Positions 48,326 through 57,000 of a DNA stretch of 64,000 nt are shown in pieces. The notes beneath the pieces were generated by a model that searched no databases, had not been told where the DNA came from, and worked only from the letters and a program-made list of their open reading frames with translations. The position numbers and the translations under genes were made by a program. The DNA comes from Burkholderia sp. Bp8963 (lineage in GTDB: Bacteria > Pseudomonadota > Gammaproteobacteria > Burkholderiales > Burkholderiaceae). Position 1 is the stretch's first letter; every line of letters begins with the position of its first letter. The stretch lies in the NCBI RefSeq assembly GCF_003854275.1, contig NZ_QTQP01000017.1, positions 1-64,000 of the forward strand, read 5' to 3'.

Positions 48326-49105
48326 ATGTCGCTTAAAAAATCGCCATTCTTCGAACTGCGCAGCGGTACGGTCGATACGTTGCTGTTCACCGTGAAGACG
48401 ACCGATCTCGACGCGTTGCGCTCCGAGCTGGTCAAGCGCTTCGAAGCGACTCCCGAGTTTTTTGCCGACGATGTCGTCGCGATCGACGTCCGCCGTCTTG
48501 CGGACGGCGAACGCGTGGCGCTGGCCGACATCCGCCAGATGCTGAGCGACGTGCGGATGCGCCCGGTAGGCGTCGTCGCGCTGGCGTCGCAGGGCTGGGC
48601 AGGCGAAGCGGGGCTGCCGCTGCTCGAGGCGCGCGACCGCCGCGCGCCGTCGGCGAAGGCCTCCGGCGACCTGGATCATGCGCCCGTCGCCGAGGCGGCT
48701 GCCGTCGCGGCCCCTGCACCGGCCCCTGCAGCGGCCCAGGAGCCTGCTCCGGCGCCGCTGCAGGCCGGCGGCCAGACGCTCGTGATCGACAAGCCGTTGC
48801 GTTCGGGGCAGCAGATTTACGCGAAAGGAGACCTCGTGGTGCTCGCGCCGGTCAGTAACGGCGCCGAGATCATTGCGGAAGGCAATATCCACATCTACGC
48901 GCCGTTGCGCGGCCGCGCACTCGCGGGCGTGCACGGCAATCACGACGCGCGCATTTTCTGCACGTGTCTCGAGCCGGAACTGATTTCGATCGCGGGCATC
49001 TATCGAACAACCGAGAACCCGCTGCCTGCCGACGTGCTCGGCAAATCGGTGCAGATCCGGCTCGAAGAGGAAAAACTGATGATCGAACCGCTGCGCCTGA
49101 CGTGA
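48326..49105 (+). CDS. minC: Septum site-determining protein MinC
   Basis: A 259-residue inhibitor of FtsZ assembly away from midcell. The N-terminal domain (residues 1-105, [20 protein letters not shown]) acts on FtsZ. An Ala/Pro-rich linker (residues about 110-150) leads to the right-handed beta-helix C-domain that binds MinD ([39 protein letters not shown]). The linker is longer than in E. coli (231 residues). ATG 48326 is preferred over the GTG six bases upstream. First gene of minCDE. Confidence 0.95.
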   Translation: MSLKKSPFFELRSGTVDTLLFTVKTTDLDALRSELVKRFEATPEFFADDVVAIDVRRLADGERVALADIRQMLSDVRMRPVGVVALASQGWAGEAGLPLLEARDRRAPSAKASGDLDHAPVAEAAAVAAPAPAPAAAQEPAPAPLQAGGQTLVIDKPLRSGQQIYAKGDLVVLAPVSNGAEIIAEGNIHIYAPLRGRALAGVHGNHDARIFCTCLEPELISIAGIYRTTENPLPADVLGKSVQIRLEEEKLMIEPLRLT

Positions 49106-49164
49106 AGCACGCGGCGCACACCGGATCGATCGGCTCTCATTGACGAACACAGGGTATAGGGTAA

Positions 49165-49980
49165 ATGGCAAAAATCATCGTGGTGACTTCGGGCAAGGGC
49201 GGCGTTGGCAAGACGACGACGAGCGCGAGCTTCGCGTCCGGTATTGCGCTGCGTGGCCACAAGACGGCAGTGATCGACTTCGACGTCGGCCTGCGCAACC
49301 TCGATCTCATCATGGGCTGCGAGCGTCGCGTCGTGTACGACCTCGTGAACGTGATCCAGGGTGAAGCGAACCTGAACCAGGCGCTGATCAAGGACAAGAA
49401 GTGCGAGAACCTGTACATCCTGCCGGCGTCGCAGACCCGCGACAAGGATGCGCTGACGCGTGAAGGCGTCGAGAAGGTGCTGAACGACCTGGCCGGCATG
49501 GATTTCGAGTACATCGTCTGCGACTCGCCGGCGGGCATCGAAGCCGGCGCGCTGCACGCGATGTACTTCGCGGATGAGGCGCTGATCGTGACGAACCCGG
49601 AAGTGTCGTCGGTGCGCGATTCGGACCGCATTCTCGGCATCCTGTCGTCGAAGACCAAGCGCGCGGCCGAAGGCAAGGATCCGATCAAGGAGCACCTGCT
49701 GATCACGCGTTACAGCCCGAAGCGCGTCAACGAAGGCGAGATGCTGTCGCTCGAGGACATCAGCGAGATCCTGCGCATCAAGCTGATCGGCGTGGTGCCG
49801 GAATCGGAAGCGGTGCTGCATGCGTCGAACCAGGGCCTGCCGGCCGTGCACCTCGACGGCACCGACGTCGCCGAAGCGTACAAGGACATCGTCGGGCGCT
49901 TCCTCGGCGAAGACAAGCCGCTGCGCTTCACCGAATACCAGAAGCCGGGCCTGCTGCAGCGCCTCTTCGGCAGCAAGTAA
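49165..49980 (+). CDS. minD: Septum site-determining ATPase MinD
   Basis: A 271-residue deviant-Walker ATPase that binds the membrane and recruits MinC, oscillating with MinE. VVTSGKGGVGKTTTSASFA is the deviant Walker A with its signature lysine, and IDFDVGLRNLDLIMGCERR is switch I. The C-terminal amphipathic membrane-targeting helix (KPGLLQRLFGSK) is present. It lies 59 bases after minC and 12 bases before minE. Confidence 0.97.
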   Translation: MAKIIVVTSGKGGVGKTTTSASFASGIALRGHKTAVIDFDVGLRNLDLIMGCERRVVYDLVNVIQGEANLNQALIKDKKCENLYILPASQTRDKDALTREGVEKVLNDLAGMDFEYIVCDSPAGIEAGALHAMYFADEALIVTNPEVSSVRDSDRILGILSSKTKRAAEGKDPIKEHLLITRYSPKRVNEGEMLSLEDISEILRIKLIGVVPESEAVLHASNQGLPAVHLDGTDVAEAYKDIVGRFLGEDKPLRFTEYQKPGLLQRLFGSK

Positions 49981-49992
49981 CGGAGGCCGCCC

Positions 49993-50247
49993 ATGTCCAT
50001 TCTGTCGTTTCTCCTCGGTGAGAAGAAAAAATCCGCGTCGATCGCGAAGGAGCGCCTGCAACTCATCATCGCGCACGAGCGGGTAGGCGGAAAACCGCCG
50101 GCCGACTACCTGCCGGCGCTGCAGAAGGAGCTCGTCGCCGTGATCTCGAAGTACGTGCAGATTTCGAACGATGACATCCGCGTGAGCCTCGAGCGCCAGG
50201 ACGATCTCGAAGTGCTCGAAGTGAAGATCGAGATTCCGCAAGCCTGA
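49993..50247 (+). CDS. minE: Cell division topological specificity factor MinE
   Basis: An 84-residue MinE of standard length. [22 protein letters not shown] contains the membrane-binding N-terminus and the MinD-activating helix/strand, and [17 protein letters not shown] belongs to the dimerisation domain. It stimulates MinD ATPase, producing pole-to-pole oscillation. GGAGG lies nine bases before the start. Last gene of minCDE. Confidence 0.96.
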   Translation: MSILSFLLGEKKKSASIAKERLQLIIAHERVGGKPPADYLPALQKELVAVISKYVQISNDDIRVSLERQDDLEVLEVKIEIPQA

Positions 50248-50266
50248 CCCGCATCGTTCCCGTTCC

Positions 50267-50290
50267 GCACGGCGGCGCTCGCCGCCGTGC
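50267..50290 (+). terminator. Strong hairpin after minE
   Basis: GCACGGCGGCG (50267-50277) pairs perfectly with CGCCGCCGTGC (50280-50290). No T run follows, so it may stabilise the 3' end or act as a Rho-type site. Confidence 0.45.
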
Positions 50291-50407
50291 GCGTCTTACG
50301 CCCTGTTGCACTTTCGGGCACGCCGTAACACGGCGCCTGTCGGCCGTAACCCCTGCTCCCGCATTGAACGAATACGCTCGCGTTGCTTGTTCAATCAGGA
50401 GGTTGGA

Positions 50408-50809
50408 ATGGCTGTCTCATCGATTCGTCGCGTTGTTCTCGCGTTCGCCGCCGCAGCTGCCGGCGTATCCGCTTTTGCCGCACCGCTCGCCGCGCGCGCG
50501 GACGAAATTCTCGTTGCGACGCCGGTCGTCACCCGGCCGGGCGAAGTCGTGATCGCCGAGCCGGTCGCCGCGCGCACCGAAGAGATCGTCGTCGTCGCGC
50601 CGAACGCGCCGCCGCCCGTGCGCTACGAAGTCGTGCCGGACGCGCGAGTCGGTTACGTATGGGAGCGCGGCCACTGGCACTGGGATCATGGCCAGTACGT
50701 GTGGATCGGTGGCCACTGGGAAGCCGAGCGGATCGGCATGCACTGGGTGCCGGGCCACTGGGACCAGCGCGGTCCGAACTGGTTCTGGACCCGCGGCCAC
50801 TGGGCGTAA
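50408..50809 (+). CDS. YXWGXW-repeat secreted protein
   Basis: A 133-residue periplasmic protein. Signal peptide is residues 1-28 (AVSSIRRVVLAFAAAAAGVSA...ARA). The mature domain ends with four Trp-rich repeats (GYVWERGHWHWDHGQYVWIG, GHWEAERIGMHWVPGHWDQ, WFWTRGHWA), the YXWGXW pattern seen in many Burkholderiales proteins of unknown role. A perfect AGGAGG lies five bases before ATG 50408, and a 7-bp hairpin (50363-50395) ends just before it. The following small lipoprotein gene starts 12 bases after its stop. Confidence 0.85.
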   Translation: MAVSSIRRVVLAFAAAAAGVSAFAAPLAARADEILVATPVVTRPGEVVIAEPVAARTEEIVVVAPNAPPPVRYEVVPDARVGYVWERGHWHWDHGQYVWIGGHWEAERIGMHWVPGHWDQRGPNWFWTRGHWA

Positions 50810-50821
50810 CGGAGGCGTGCG

Positions 50822-50932
50822 ATGAAAAAGACCGTCTTCGTGATCGCGCTCGTCGCCATCACGCTCGCCGGCTGCGTCGTCGTGCCGGCGCGGCCCGTGT
50901 ACTACCGGCCGGCGCCGGTGGTCATCTATTGA
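50822..50932 (+). CDS. 36-residue lipoprotein
   Basis: A very short frame, MKKTVFVIALVAITLAGCVV and a Pro/Tyr/Arg tail (PARPVYYRPAPVVIY). It has a basic start, a hydrophobic helix and a perfect lipobox (LAGC, Cys 18), so it should become a lipidated peptide of only 19 residues. GGAGG lies five bases before the ATG. It is probably cotranscribed with the YXWGXW gene. Its stop overlaps the convergent CLC gene by seven bases. No function is known; the PVYYRPAP motif recalls the PXPV secreted proteins. Confidence 0.8.
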   Translation: MKKTVFVIALVAITLAGCVVVPARPVYYRPAPVVIY

Positions 50933-52464
50933 GCGTCGCGCGGGGCGGCGTGCGTTGCAACGGCGTTTGCCGCGTTTGCCGCGACCGTCGCGTCGCCGTC
51001 CTGCGCACGTTCGCCCGACCCATGCCCGGCCGATTCGCCGCCGGTCTCGTCGTGCAGCGTTTCGAGCGGATCGGCGGGCGCCGCGTCCGCGTCCTGCGGC
51101 TCGGTGACGCCGGATGCCGGGCGGCCCGTACTGGTCGCCGCGGCCGCGGCGGCCGCAGCTGCCACGGGCGCGGGTGGCGCGAGATAGCGCTGCGCAAGCG
51201 TCTCGTACAGCGGCGGCGCGAAGAAGCGCGACACGCGGCTCGAGATCAGCGCGGCCGCCATCAGCGAGATCACGAGCGCGTGGCCGTTGATCATCTCCAT
51301 CACGATCACGAACGACGTGATCGGCGATTGCGTGACGGCGGCGAGGTAGCCGACCATCGCGAGCGCGATCAGCATCGGCAGCGGCATGTCGCCGAACACC
51401 AGGTGCAGCAGGTTGCCGAACCCGGCACCGATCGACAGCGACGGCGCGAAGATCCCGCCCGGAATGCCTGGCAGGTACGACGCGACCATCGACGCCATCT
51501 TCAGGAACGGATAGAACACCGACAGGTGCTCGCGGCCGTCGAGCAGGCCGCGCGCTTCCGCATAGCCGCTGCCGAACGTCGTGCCGCCCGACACGAGGCC
51601 GATGACCGCGATCGCGAAGCCGCACAGCGCGGCGAACCTGATCGGCCGTTCGCGGTACAGCCCGAGCAGCTGCGCGGGCAGCCAGCGGCCGACGTTCAGC
51701 AAGACCCAGCAGAACAGCCCGCCCGCGATGCCCGTGACGATGGCGGTGACGAGCACGGCGAGCGCGAGCAGCTTCGGAAAATGCGGACCGACGTCGATCG
51801 TGCCGAAGTACGTGTAGTTGCCGTTCAGCCCGAGCGCGACGACGCCGGCGATGATGATCGCCGTGATCAGCACGCCGCTTGCGCGCGACGAGAAGCTGCG
51901 GGTCAGTTCCTCGATCGCGAACACGATGCCGGCGAGCGGCGTGTTGAACGCGGCCGACAGGCCGGCCGCCGCACCCGCGAGCACGAGCTGGCGCTCGATC
52001 TGCGCGTTCGAGCGCGGATAGAAACGCCGCAGGTTGAACATCAGCGACGCGCCGACCTGCACGGTCGGTCCTTCGCGGCCGATCGTGAAGCCGCCGAGGA
52101 TGCCGAGGAACGAGATCAGGATCTTGCCGAACAGGATGCGCAGCGTCAGCAGCCGCGCGCCGAACTGGCTCGGGCGCGCATGCAGCGTCGCGATCACCTG
52201 CGGGATGCCGCTGCCTTCCGCGCCGCGGAAGAAGCGGCGGGTCAGCCACACGGAGCCGGCGGCGATCGCCGGGGTCAGCAGCAGCGGCAGCCAGGGCGCA
52301 TGCTGCTGCAGCGAGCGGAACGACTCGTAACCCCAGTCGATCAGCCGCGCATAGAGCACGGCGGTGAGGCCGACGGCGATCGCACCGAGCCAGAAGATCC
52401 CGTATTGGCGCCAGATGCGCTGGGTGCGGCGGGTGACGGTGGAAAACAGGGCAGTGCGTTGCAT
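50926..52464 (-). CDS. CLC-type chloride channel / Cl-/H+ antiporter
   Basis: A 512-residue CLC protein. The anion-selectivity motifs are GSGIPQV (near residue 83), GREGPTVQ (gating glutamate) and GIPGGIFAPSLSIGAG. The internal proton-glutamate position is kept in AFNTPLAGIVFAIEEL, suggesting coupled exchange. Residues 435-512 are a cytoplasmic Ala/Thr/Asp-rich tail with no CBS domains. It is convergent with the small lipoprotein gene, overlapping by seven bases. Confidence 0.92.
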   Translation of the reverse strand: MQRTALFSTVTRRTQRIWRQYGIFWLGAIAVGLTAVLYARLIDWGYESFRSLQQHAPWLPLLLTPAIAAGSVWLTRRFFRGAEGSGIPQVIATLHARPSQFGARLLTLRILFGKILISFLGILGGFTIGREGPTVQVGASLMFNLRRFYPRSNAQIERQLVLAGAAAGLSAAFNTPLAGIVFAIEELTRSFSSRASGVLITAIIIAGVVALGLNGNYTYFGTIDVGPHFPKLLALAVLVTAIVTGIAGGLFCWVLLNVGRWLPAQLLGLYRERPIRFAALCGFAIAVIGLVSGGTTFGSGYAEARGLLDGREHLSVFYPFLKMASMVASYLPGIPGGIFAPSLSIGAGFGNLLHLVFGDMPLPMLIALAMVGYLAAVTQSPITSFVIVMEMINGHALVISLMAAALISSRVSRFFAPPLYETLAQRYLAPPAPVAAAAAAAAATSTGRPASGVTEPQDADAAPADPLETLHDETGGESAGHGSGERAQDGDATVAANAANAVATHAAPRDAQ

Positions 52465-52556
52465 CGGCGCGCCGTCGGCAAAGAATCGATTATAAAAAAG
52501 AACCGTGGCCGGCTGCGTTCAACTATCCTTCACGACGACGACGCATTTCGTTGCAA

Positions 52557-52574
52557 ATGTAATCTGGATGTAAT
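52557..52574 (+). promoter_or_regulatory. Direct 7-mer repeat, OmpR/PhoB-type box candidate
   Basis: ATGTAAT at 52557-52563 and 52568-52574, four bases apart (11-bp period), with a partial third copy at 52579. TGCAAATG is also directly repeated (52552, 52574). It lies 35-50 bases before the heptosyltransferase start. Confidence 0.5.
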
Positions 52575-52608
52575 GCAAATGCTGCGCGATCGTTATTAGT
52601 ATGCCGAA

Positions 52609-53637
52609 ATGGCCGTTCTCTCTCGTGAAATTCTGACTACCGTGAAACGGATCCTCATTGTGAAAGTGACGTCGCTCGGCGATGTCGTCCAGACGTTGCC
52701 CGTCGTCGCCGACCTGCATCGCGCATTTCCCGGCGTGACGGTGGACTGGGCCGTCGACGAGTCGTGTGCGGAGGTGGTGCGCTGGCACCCGGGCGTGAGC
52801 AGCGTGCTGTGCGCGCCACTGCGCCGCTTCAAGAAACTGCGCAATGCAGGCGACCTGAAAGCGATTTCGTCGTCGATCGGCGCGTTGCGCGCGCACCGCT
52901 ACGACGCGGTGATCGACCTGCACGGCGTGTACAAGAGCGCGATCATTTCGGTCCTTGCGCGCGCCAGGCGCCGGGTCGGCTACCAGACCCGGGATCTCGG
53001 CGAGGCGGGCGCGCGCTTTGCATACTCGCACCGCTTCGGCCCGCGGCCGGACTGCGATGCCTGGCACGGGATGCGCGTGAGCGCGGGCGAGGCGCTCGGC
53101 TACGAACCGCAAGGGATTGCGGACCACGGAGTCGTCGCGCCGAGCGATGTGAGCCTGCCTGCCACGGTCACCGATGGCGCGCCATTCATGCTGCTGTTCC
53201 ATGCGACGTCGAACGTCGACAAGAAATGGCCGGCCAAGCATTGGGCGGCGCTCGCGACGCAGATGATGGCGCGCGGCGTGCGCGTGTTGCTGCCATGGGG
53301 TTCGCCGGCCGAGCGTGATGATGCGCAGGACATCGCCGCGCGTGCCCCCGGTGCGATCGTGCTGCCCGCGATGTCGGTGCGCGAGCTCGGTGCGGCGATC
53401 GGCCGGGCTGCGCTGGTGGTGGGCGTGGATACGGGGTTCGTACACATGTCGCACGCGCTGCGGCGGCCGACCGTGATGATCTTCGTGGCGACGTCGCGTC
53501 ACCACTGCGGGATCGGCGGCGCGCCCCACGCACTGTCGATCGGCGAACCGGGCGCCGCGCCGAGTGTCGACGAAGCACTGGCAGCGATCGATGCGGTCGG
53601 TCCCGATTACGTGCAGCGCACGCCGGTAGCGGCCTGA
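52609..53637 (+). CDS. waaC: Lipopolysaccharide heptosyltransferase I
   Basis: A 342-residue GT-B glycosyltransferase of family 9. It adds the first L,D-heptose to Kdo of the LPS inner core from ADP-heptose. RILIVKVTSLGDVVQTLPVV is the WaaC N-terminal motif, YDAVIDLHGVYKSAIIS follows, and the C-terminal ADP-heptose site includes VGVDTGFVHMSHAL. GTG 52645 (VKRILIVKV) is an equally likely start, as E. coli WaaC begins just before this motif. No other LPS genes are adjacent. A candidate response-regulator box lies upstream. Confidence 0.88.
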   Translation: MAVLSREILTTVKRILIVKVTSLGDVVQTLPVVADLHRAFPGVTVDWAVDESCAEVVRWHPGVSSVLCAPLRRFKKLRNAGDLKAISSSIGALRAHRYDAVIDLHGVYKSAIISVLARARRRVGYQTRDLGEAGARFAYSHRFGPRPDCDAWHGMRVSAGEALGYEPQGIADHGVVAPSDVSLPATVTDGAPFMLLFHATSNVDKKWPAKHWAALATQMMARGVRVLLPWGSPAERDDAQDIAARAPGAIVLPAMSVRELGAAIGRAALVVGVDTGFVHMSHALRRPTVMIFVATSRHHCGIGGAPHALSIGEPGAAPSVDEALAAIDAVGPDYVQRTPVAA

Positions 53638-53659
53638 ACGGCGCGGCGCCGCCGCGCGG

Positions 53660-53839
53660 TCAGGCGAGCAGCGCTTCGACGGCCAGGACGGCGGCAATGG
53701 CTGCCGCGTTCGCGAGCAGCGCCTCGAGCACGAGCCCGCGCCACGTCTTCGGCCGGAAGCGGATCGCGAGCAGCAACGCGCCGCCCAGCGCGAGCGCGAG
53801 GGTCACGACGAGATCGGCGTTGTCGAGGCGGATGTTCAT
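53660..53839 (-). CDS. Small two-helix membrane protein (59 residues)
   Basis: A short frame encoding MNIRLDNADLVVTLALALGG, a helix to about residue 27, the basic turn RFRPKTWRG, and a second helix ending AVLAVEALLA. The hairpin topology with a basic turn suggests an inner-membrane protein with both ends on the same side. AGGGAG lies eight bases before ATG 53839. No family recognised. It follows the MHS transporter on the same strand with a 118-base gap. Confidence 0.6.
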   Translation of the reverse strand: MNIRLDNADLVVTLALALGGALLLAIRFRPKTWRGLVLEALLANAAAIAAVLAVEALLA

Positions 53840-53957
53840 CGCGGTGGCTCCCTGACGATCGCGGCGCGCCCGCCGGCGCGCCTCGGTTGGAGCTCAGTTC
53901 CAGCTCAGTTCGAGTATAGGCACCGCCGGCCGGCACACAACCGGGGCTGCCCTGGGG

Positions 53958-55268
53958 TCAGACGAGCGACGTGTCGCGCGTTTCGCGCATCATCAGCACG
54001 CCGAGCAGGCTGATCGCCGCCGCGATCGACACATAGCCGCCGACCCACGACAGGCCGCCCCGGGCGGCCAGCAGCTGCGCGATGTAAGGCGCGATCGACG
54101 CGCCGAGGATCCCGCCGAGGTTGTATGCGACGCCGGCCCCCGTATAGCGGACGTGGGTCGGGAACAGCTCCGGCAGCAGTGCGCCCATCGGCGCGAACGT
54201 CACCCCCATCAGGAAGAGCTCGAGCGTCAGGAACAGCGCGACGAGCGGCATCGAGCCGCTGCCGAGCAGCGGCGCCATCACGAAGCCGGACAGCAGCGCG
54301 GCGCTCGAGCCCGCGACCAGCACCGGCTTGCGGCCGAAGCGATCCGACGCCCAGGCCGACAGCGGCGTCGCGAGCCCCATGAACACCACCGCGACGCACA
54401 GCAGGCCGAGGAAGCTCTGGCGCGGGATATGCAGCGTGGCGACGCCGTACGACAGCGAGAACACGGTCGAGATATAGAACAACGTGTAGCAGACGACCAT
54501 CGCGAGCGCACCGAGCAGCGTCGGCTGCCAGTGTTGCGTGACGAGCGTCGCGACGGGCACGCGCACGCGTTCGTTGCGGTCGAGCGCGGCCTGGAACGCG
54601 GGCGTTTCGGCGATCTTGAGCCGCACGTACAGCCCGAGCGCGACGAGCACCGCGCTCACGAGGAACGGGATGCGCCAGCCCCAGCTGCGGAACTGCGCAT
54701 CGGACAGCGACAGCGCGAGCGCGAAGAACAGCCCGTTCGACATCAGGAAGCCCACCGAGGGCCCAAGCTGCGGAAACATCCCGAACCAGCCGCGCTTGCC
54801 TTGCGGCGCGTTCTCGGTCGCGAGCAGCGCGGCGCCGCCCCATTCGCCGCCGAGGCCGATCCCCTGGCCGAAGCGCAGCACGCACAGCAGCACCGGCGCG
54901 AGCGTGCCGATTGCGTCGTAGCCGGGCACGAGGCCGATCGCGGTGGTGGACAGGCCCATCACGAGCAGCGACGCGACGAGCGTCGACTTGCGGCCGATGC
55001 GGTCGCCGAAATGGCCGAACAGGAACGCGCCGATCGGCCGCGCGATGAATGCGATGCCAAACGTGACGAACGCGGACAGCGCCTGCGCGGTCGCGGAGCC
55101 GTGCGGGAAGAACACCGGGCCGATCACGAGCGCGGCGGCGGTCGCGTACACGTAGAAATCATAGAATTCGATCGCGGTGCCGATGAAGCTTGCGAACACG
55201 ATGCGCGTGTGGCTGAGCGCGCCGGCCGAATCGGTTGCGTGCGCAACGGCCGGTGGGGATGCGGACAT
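53958..55268 (-). CDS. MFS transporter, metabolite:H+ symporter (MHS) family
   Basis: A 436-residue, 12-helix MFS protein of the ProP/ShiA/KgtP group. FASFIGTAIEFYDFYVYATAA (helix 1), FGHFGDRIGRKSTLVASLL (loop 2-3 motif) and GIGLGGEWGGAALLATEN (helix 4) are diagnostic of MHS symporters. Substrates in the family include osmolytes, dicarboxylates and shikimate; this one cannot be assigned. Start 55268 gives a soluble N-terminal tail of about 20 residues. Confidence 0.92.
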   Translation of the reverse strand: MSASPPAVAHATDSAGALSHTRIVFASFIGTAIEFYDFYVYATAAALVIGPVFFPHGSATAQALSAFVTFGIAFIARPIGAFLFGHFGDRIGRKSTLVASLLVMGLSTTAIGLVPGYDAIGTLAPVLLCVLRFGQGIGLGGEWGGAALLATENAPQGKRGWFGMFPQLGPSVGFLMSNGLFFALALSLSDAQFRSWGWRIPFLVSAVLVALGLYVRLKIAETPAFQAALDRNERVRVPVATLVTQHWQPTLLGALAMVVCYTLFYISTVFSLSYGVATLHIPRQSFLGLLCVAVVFMGLATPLSAWASDRFGRKPVLVAGSSAALLSGFVMAPLLGSGSMPLVALFLTLELFLMGVTFAPMGALLPELFPTHVRYTGAGVAYNLGGILGASIAPYIAQLLAARGGLSWVGGYVSIAAAISLLGVLMMRETRDTSLV

Positions 55269-55398
55269 GAGTGTCTCCGGTTTGTTTTTGGGGATGTTCG
55301 GTGAGGCGCGCGAACGCGTGCACGGCGAGATGGCCGCGCGAATGCGGAAAATTATAGCCAGCGGCGCCGCGCACCGGCAATGACGCGGCGTGAGGGGC

Positions 55399-55887
55399 TC
55401 AGTCGATCGACTGCGCTTGCGCGGACGCCGTACTCTGCAGCTGGAATTTGCCGTTGTCGTTGAAGAGCCAGCTTTCCATCAGCTCGATCTGGCCCTTGCC
55501 GTCGAGCAGCTTCGCGGGCGGCGGCGGCAGTGGCGCGGCGCGGCGCAGCGACTCGAGCGCGAGCGCTTCGGCTTCGCTGTCGCCGTTGCTGCGGTATACC
55601 GACGCGTGCACGATCTGGCCGTCGCGATCGAGCGTGAACGCGAGCACGACGAGCGAGCGCAGCATCGCCTGCGGCGTGCCGTGCAGCATCCCTGAAGGAT
55701 TGCGTTCGGCGACGCGCTCGGCGACTTCGGTGCGATATTGGTCGAGGTTCGCGCTGCGCGTGATCGACGGCAGCGTCAGGATCGCATGCGGCGTGGGCAG
55801 CGTAATCGTGCAGGCGGAAAGCATGGCGACGGCGGCCAGCGCGGCGACGCGCAGCCGTACGACGCTCGGAACGGGAAGGGCGGACAT
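55399..55887 (-). CDS. Lipoprotein with TonB C-terminal-like domain
   Basis: A 162-residue protein. Residues 1-26 form a lipoprotein signal with lipobox LSAC (AALAAVAMLSAC). The C-terminal part VVLAFTLDRDGQIVHASVYRSNGD...ALESLRRAAPLPPPP matches the TonB C-terminal fold (energy-transducer family). TonB proper is anchored by a membrane helix and works with ExbBD; here the anchor would be a lipid and no exbBD genes are nearby, so a TolA/TonB-like periplasmic scaffold role is more likely. Start 55887 (MSALPVPSVVRLR) puts basic residues before the hydrophobic core. Confidence 0.75.
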   Translation of the reverse strand: MSALPVPSVVRLRVAALAAVAMLSACTITLPTPHAILTLPSITRSANLDQYRTEVAERVAERNPSGMLHGTPQAMLRSLVVLAFTLDRDGQIVHASVYRSNGDSEAEALALESLRRAAPLPPPPAKLLDGKGQIELMESWLFNDNGKFQLQSTASAQAQSID

Positions 55888-56016
55888 GGAGCGGCGCCGA
55901 AGAACACGATATAAAAATGATAGTCGCGCGCGGGTGACCCGACATCGGGACAAACGCATAGCGCGCGTTGCGCGACGCTGCGTCTGCTGATGATGCCGGT
56001 GAATCGGCGCGTCGCT

Positions 56017-56310
56017 TCAATATCCGTGCGTGACGAGCGACAGTACCGACAGGTCCGGATGCGTGCCGTCGACGATGCTCTTGCCGATGTGCACGGCTTC
56101 GTGGGCCGCCTCGTCGAGCGTCGCAAAGCTTTCTTCGCCGTCCGCATGGAACGGCACCGCATGACCGGGCAGCGCGGGATTCGCGCCCGGATGGCAGACG
56201 TAGCCTGTATAGGTGAAGCGCGTGTCGTCGCCCGGCATCGGGCCCGGCACGACGTGGATCTCGAAGCCTTCGTAATCGACGTGGCGGGTAGGTGTCGACT
56301 GTTCGGACAT
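56017..56310 (-). CDS. Hypothetical protein, 97 residues
   Basis: A small acidic cytoplasmic protein (no signal peptide, no membrane helix). It begins MSEQSTPTRHVDYEGFEIHV and contains FTYTGYVCHPGA and FATLDEAAHEAVHIGKSIVD. GGAGG lies five bases before ATG 56310, supporting expression. I do not recognise a family; the pattern strand-strand-helix resembles small DUF proteins common in Burkholderia. Monocistronic on the minus strand. Confidence 0.7.
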   Translation of the reverse strand: MSEQSTPTRHVDYEGFEIHVVPGPMPGDDTRFTYTGYVCHPGANPALPGHAVPFHADGEESFATLDEAAHEAVHIGKSIVDGTHPDLSVLSLVTHGY

Positions 56311-56474
56311 GACGGCCTCCATGCGCCGCGTGAACGGGTGGATTCGCGCGGCTTCGGGTTCGCGGCGGCGTTCGTGTCGCCGTTCTGATCCGAATTCTAG
56401 GCGATGGCGGCGCAACCGGAGTCACGTTCGGCGCGAGCCGGACGGCGGCAGTCAGGCGGTCGTCGCGGCCTGCG

Positions 56475-56870
56475 TTACTGCACGCACTGCACGTTCTTTC
56501 TCGGCACGACGATGATCACCGGGTACGTTCCCCGGTCGAGTTCCACGCGCGCGACGACGGACAGCGTCGTCGGGTCGGAGTCGTCGTACACGCTGACCCG
56601 CTCGTGCCGCAGGTTCGTGACGCCGACGCAGCCGGTCGCGCGGCCTTCACCGGAAATCTGGCAGTGAATCTCGTTGTCGGCCAGATAGCGATACTGATTC
56701 GCGCTCGCGAGATATTCGCGCAGGCTCTGCGCCGATCCGCCGACGCCCGTGACGTAAGCGATCGCGCACGATTGCGCCGGCGTGTCGTTGCCGGTCGAGG
56801 TGTCGGCCGCCGCATGCGCGCTCATGGCGGCCAGCGCTGCGACGAGCGACGAAGCGATCAGGTGCTTCAT
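56475..56870 (-). CDS. Secreted hypothetical protein, 131 residues
   Basis: A small exported protein: signal peptide residues 1-22 (MKHLIASSLVAALAAMSAHA), then a compact domain with four cysteines (QSCAIAY, IHCQISG, TGCVGVTN, NVQCVQ), consistent with two disulfides in the periplasm or outside the cell. The second half (RVSVYDDSDPTTLSVVARVE) looks like beta strands. No family recognised. Start 56870 is clear from the signal peptide. Confidence 0.7.
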   Translation of the reverse strand: MKHLIASSLVAALAAMSAHAAADTSTGNDTPAQSCAIAYVTGVGGSAQSLREYLASANQYRYLADNEIHCQISGEGRATGCVGVTNLRHERVSVYDDSDPTTLSVVARVELDRGTYPVIIVVPRKNVQCVQ

Positions 56871-57000
56871 GGCATGTGCTCCCGTGTTGCGAATCCGAGC
56901 GCGGGATTGTAACGGGATCCCGCAAAACCCATTCGAATGGTGGAACGCGTAGGCGGTTGCGGTGCCGTGTCCGCCGATGCGAAGGCGGCGAGCGGGCAAA

